Source of the DNA: Athripsodes cinereus
Taxonomy: Eukaryota; Arthropoda; Insecta; Trichoptera; Leptoceridae
Length of the DNA stretch: 64,000 nt
Direction: 5' to 3'
NCBI GenBank assembly: GCA_947579605.1
Contig: OX388317.1
Location: 26,245,384 to 26,309,383 of the forward strand
Shown: piece by piece, positions 63,773 through 64,000 of the stretch
Position numbering within the stretch: the stretch's first letter is position 1
How the letters are laid out: every line of letters begins with the position of its first letter
Notes under the pieces: generated by a model
Databases searched by the model: none
Told to the model about the DNA's origin: nothing
What the model saw: the letters and a program-made list of their open reading frames with translations, nothing else
Program-made: the position numbers and the translations under genes

Positions 63773-64000
63773 TGTACCTATATATTTGATAAAATGTGAA
63801 GTGTTTGGGATAGTATTTTTTTGGTTTTAGAATTTTTGATTTCCTTATTTTTAAAGTTTTTTTTTGTTTTGTTATTGCATGCATTTGGGAAGTGTGAATG
63901 TGTTTGTGCGAATGAATGTATTATGTGTGCGAAATTGGGTGAATGAATGTATTGTGAATGAATTTATTGTGCGTAAGATTTTCTTTAATTGTTTTGTGTG
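63773..64000. other. Flank, nothing recognised
   Basis: T/G-rich with repeated 'gtgaatgaatgtatt' words; the window ends here. Confidence 0.5.

Overview
The window looks like repeat-rich, AT-rich insect DNA, most likely from a moth or butterfly. The lepidopteran call rests on tRNA-headed SINEs whose bodies carry the motif 'gggactagctcg...tgtgtgaattgtc', on RTE-like tails beginning 'ctagctgacccggcaaacg', and on the frequent taggtacctа-type words typical of lepidopteran intergenic DNA. I see no convincing host gene. Almost everything that can be named is a mobile element, a relic of one, or a satellite.

Layout. Positions 1-120 and 5733-14816 belong to one tandem array with an exact 621-bp unit. 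The array is split by a nearly perfect I-type non-LTR retrotransposon (element A, minus strand, 121-5732) whose two reading frames are both open and which is flanked by a target-site duplication made of satellite sequence. The array runs off the left edge and ends on the right in a 200-base assembly gap (14817-15016). From 15.0 to 17.5 kb there are 3' ends of LINEs. A second I-type element of a different family (element B, minus, 17780-23665) follows, with a 13-bp target duplication and a frameshift in its polymerase frame.

From 23.7 to 57.6 kb the sequence is a graveyard of short copies: SINEs interrupted by younger insertions, a complete but decayed mariner (28899-30193), a hAT-type MITE with a perfect 8-bp duplication (35973-36303), a foldback MITE with TA duplication (54129-54385), other foldbacks, an R1-type ORF2 fragment (48385-49228), an RLE-type LINE relic (25.6-26.0 kb) and many 5'-truncated LINE ends. 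Several LINE-end families finish in a short hairpin whose complementarity is kept although the bases differ between copies.

From about 58.6 to 63.77 kb lies a long plus-strand CR1/Jockey-type element (element C) with ORF1 (PHD finger, coiled coil), ORF2 (endonuclease and reverse transcriptase) and, between them, an open frame for a cysteine-rich hydrophobic protein. The stop of that middle frame overlaps the ORF2 start as ATGAGTAG; in element A the ORF1 stop overlaps the ORF2 start as ATGAGTAA.

How the parts work together: in elements A, B and C the ORF1 protein is expected to bind the element RNA, and ORF2 to nick chromosomal DNA and reverse-transcribe the RNA in place. SINEs and short tails probably borrowed such machinery. 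Element A is the best candidate for a recently or still active copy. Most 3' boundaries of small fragments are approximate; those with stated target duplications are exact as read.
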